Shown: piece after piece, positions 61,630 to 64,000 of the stretch
Position numbering within the stretch: the stretch's first letter is position 1
Layout: each line of letters opens with the position of its first letter
From: an uncultured SAR86 cluster bacterium
GTDB taxonomy: Bacteria > Pseudomonadota > Gammaproteobacteria > Magnimaribacterales > D2472
NCBI GenBank assembly: GCA_902558375.1
Contig: CACEDQ010000001.1
Span: 62,001 to 126,000 of the forward strand
Direction of reading: 5' to 3'
DNA: 64,000 bases
Made by a program: the position numbers and the translations under genes
Notes under the pieces: model-generated
What the model saw: only the letters and a program-made list of their open reading frames with translations
Told to the model about the DNA's origin: nothing
The model's database searches: none

Positions 61630-62355
61630 ATGAAACATGAAGTTTTAAATAATGTAGATCATGCAAATTTATATATAAATAGTCAGTTTAAACCTGGCTG
61701 TGGTTATGATTTTAATCTAACAAGCGTCTTCCCAGTTGAATATATAAGGTTACAGACTCATTACCCAATATTTTTTACTCATGACAAGGAGAATAATTTT
61801 TATCAAAGTGTAGCTATGCTAGGATTTGAAAAAGATGAAAATCTTTTTTTAGAATCAAAAGGGCTTATAACTGCACTGCCATTAAGCATTCAGAGGATAC
61901 CTTTTTATATTGGTAAAAGAACCAAAATAGAAAACGGAATACCTGTAGATGAGAAAAATTTAACAATTGATGTTAGTCACCCTTCAGTTAATCAAGAACA
62001 TGGAAATAGAATTTTTCTAGAGCATGGTGGTAATAGTGATTATTTAAATCATATAAATAGAGTTCTGGTTACAATTGATGAAAATATTAATGAATTAAAA
62101 GAGTTTTCTAAGCTATTATCATCATTTGATTTATTTGAGCCATTAAATTTATCTGTTGACTTGGGCAAAAATAATGAAAATTTTTCTGTCAAAGGTTTGT
62201 GGACAATAAATGAAACAAAATTAAAACATTTAGAAGAAAATTCAATATCCAAGCTTCACAAGAAAGGCTTTCTTCAACATATATATATGATTGCTGCTTC
62301 TATACCAAATATGAATAATTTAATTCATTTAAAAAAAATTAAGGATTTAACTTAA
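61630..62355 (+). CDS. SapC family protein
   Basis: PVEYIRLQTHYPIFFTHDKENNFYQSVAMLGFEKDENLFL. Confidence 0.85.
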   Translation: MKHEVLNNVDHANLYINSQFKPGCGYDFNLTSVFPVEYIRLQTHYPIFFTHDKENNFYQSVAMLGFEKDENLFLESKGLITALPLSIQRIPFYIGKRTKIENGIPVDEKNLTIDVSHPSVNQEHGNRIFLEHGGNSDYLNHINRVLVTIDENINELKEFSKLLSSFDLFEPLNLSVDLGKNNENFSVKGLWTINETKLKHLEENSISKLHKKGFLQHIYMIAASIPNMNNLIHLKKIKDLT

Positions 62356-62357
62356 AT

Positions 62358-63362
62358 ATGCCTATTCAATATACGCCAATTTCTGAAATCCAAAGATCTG
62401 ATTTTAATTTTGATCTTTTTAATACAAATCACCCAGTAGTTATAAGAGGTTTGGTAGATGATTGGCCTTTGGTAAAAGCATCATCCTCAAGTATTGAAGA
62501 TCTTGTTTCTCATATTCTTTGTTATTATGAAGGAGATAGGGTGTTAGCATTTGCAAGTTCTGCAGAATCAGGTAATAAATTTACATACGCGAATTCAGAT
62601 ACAAGAAAAAGTTTTTCTGAAATGGAGACTACACTTGATTTATTAATGGAAACCATTGTTGAGCTTAAAGATAAGGAAAATCCTTCAACGGCATATATGG
62701 GGTCAACATCAATTGATTATGTATTACCAGGGTTATCTAAAGATAATAACTTTAATATAAATAATGAATCACCAATAAAAAGTATATGGATTGGTAATAG
62801 TTCAATTGTTCCACCACATTTTGATGTTCCGGATAATATTGCTTTTGTTTGTTCGGGTAAAAGGAGATTTACTCTATTTCCTCCAAATCAAGTTAAAAAT
62901 TTATATGTTGGTCCTCTTGAATTTACTCCGGCAGGACAGCCTATTTCGCTTGTCGATATATATGAACCTGACTTAAATAAATTTCCTAAATTTGAAGAAG
63001 CTAAAAGTCATGGTCAATCCTCAGAATTATTACCAGGAGATGCAATTTTCATACCTAGCTTATGGTGGCATCAGGTAGAAAGTTTTGGCCCCTTGAATGT
63101 TTTAATTAATTATTGGTGGAGAAATGTACCAAGTTTTATGGGAAATCCCATGGATGCACTTATGCATTCAATTTTATCAGTGAGAGATTTACCTGATCAC
63201 CAAAAAGAAAATTGGATTAATATGTTCAAGCACTATGTATTTGATTATGAGAATAATAATTTTGATCATATTCCAAAAGATATTCATGGCGCGGTTGGAA
63301 ATATAGATGACAATTTAGCTAAAAAAATTAGAGCTTTGCTGCTCAATAATCTTAATAGATAA
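62358..63362 (+). CDS. Cupin-like (JmjC-type) domain protein
   Basis: HPVVIRGLVDDWPLV; PPHFDVPDNIAFVCSGKRRFTLFPPNQVKNLYVGP; PGDAIFIPSLWWHQVESFGPLNVLINYWW. Confidence 0.9.
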   Translation: MPIQYTPISEIQRSDFNFDLFNTNHPVVIRGLVDDWPLVKASSSSIEDLVSHILCYYEGDRVLAFASSAESGNKFTYANSDTRKSFSEMETTLDLLMETIVELKDKENPSTAYMGSTSIDYVLPGLSKDNNFNINNESPIKSIWIGNSSIVPPHFDVPDNIAFVCSGKRRFTLFPPNQVKNLYVGPLEFTPAGQPISLVDIYEPDLNKFPKFEEAKSHGQSSELLPGDAIFIPSLWWHQVESFGPLNVLINYWWRNVPSFMGNPMDALMHSILSVRDLPDHQKENWINMFKHYVFDYENNNFDHIPKDIHGAVGNIDDNLAKKIRALLLNNLNR

Positions 63363-63375
63363 AAAGTAGAAAAAA

Positions 63376-64000
63376 TTAAACTCTTGTTTTTTCTATATTT
63401 TTTATGACTTCATCTTTTCTATTATCAAATACTTTACCAAATCGAGCTTGTACTGTAGCGGATAAAATATCAATAATTGCTAGGTGTGCCAATCTGGAAG
63501 TCATTGGTATGTGAAGATTATTTTCAAGATGAGTATGTATATGAAGGACAACATCTGAAAGTCTTGCTAAGGGAGAGTCTTCTGATGTCAAAGCAATAGT
63601 CTTAACTCCATTTTTTTTAGCTATCTTGGCAGTTTCAACTATTTCAGCAGTTCTTCCAGTAAAAGATATGGATACTAATAAATCTCCTTCTTTCATCATT
63701 GACACTATCATTCTTTGATTAATGTAATCAGTGTGGGCAACTACAGGGACACCAAATCTAAAGAATTTATGCTGAGCATCAAGAGCAACAGGCCCAGACC
63801 CACCCAAACCAAAAAATGTAATACTTTTTGCATTAGCTAATAAATCTGTTGCTTTGTCTATTGATTCTGGATTTAAATTTTGTCCTACATTAACAATAGT
63901 TGATTGAATATCACTCATGACTCTTTTTACAACTTCAGGAGTGTCTTTATCAACATTAAATCTATCAAGTAGCTCATTAGTGTTAGTAATTTCTTGAGCA
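63376..64000 (-). CDS. RpiR/HexR-family transcriptional regulator (SIS domain; N-terminus beyond right edge)
   Basis: Frame remains open to base 64000 (…AQEITNTNELLDRFNVDKDTPEVVKRVMSDIQSTIVNVGQNL…); SIS motif ITFFGLGGSGPVALDAQHKFFRFGVPVVAHTDYINQRM. Confidence 0.88.
   Translation of the reverse strand, partial: AQEITNTNELLDRFNVDKDTPEVVKRVMSDIQSTIVNVGQNLNPESIDKATDLLANAKSITFFGLGGSGPVALDAQHKFFRFGVPVVAHTDYINQRMIVSMMKEGDLLVSISFTGRTAEIVETAKIAKKNGVKTIALTSEDSPLARLSDVVLHIHTHLENNLHIPMTSRLAHLAIIDILSATVQARFGKVFDNRKDEVIKNIEKTRV

Overview
AT-rich, gene-dense chromosomal segment. Gene content and order (sdhE/ygfZ, rpoE-rseA-mucD-lepA-lepB-rnc-era-recO-acpS, queA-tgt-yajC-secDF, two very large TonB-dependent receptors) point to a streamlined marine gammaproteobacterium of SAR86-like type (inference). 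I see no CRISPR array, transposase or prophage. RNA genes are tRNA-Leu(CAA), tRNA-Glu(TTC), tRNA-Gly(GCC), a strong candidate intergenic ncRNA (about 51595-51816) with its own promoter and terminator, and a tandem pair of glnA/glutamine-type riboswitch aptamers (29601-29705). The aptamers precede a very basic 54-aa small protein with its own terminator. This resembles the cyanobacterial glutamine riboswitch/GS-inactivating-factor arrangement and is the most interesting signal in the window. Other notable signals: a HexR-like palindrome TGTAA-N5-TTACA at the promoters of gapA/oadGAB and both TonB receptors, with an RpiR/HexR-family regulator gene at the right edge; perfect inverted DnaA boxes upstream of ung; a duplicated TGTTTACAGTGTAAACA operator near a small PAN-domain gene; a ygfZ gene with no canonical start codon; and a shortened TsaB-like protein. 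All calls are from reading the sequence and the supplied translations; no searches were run.
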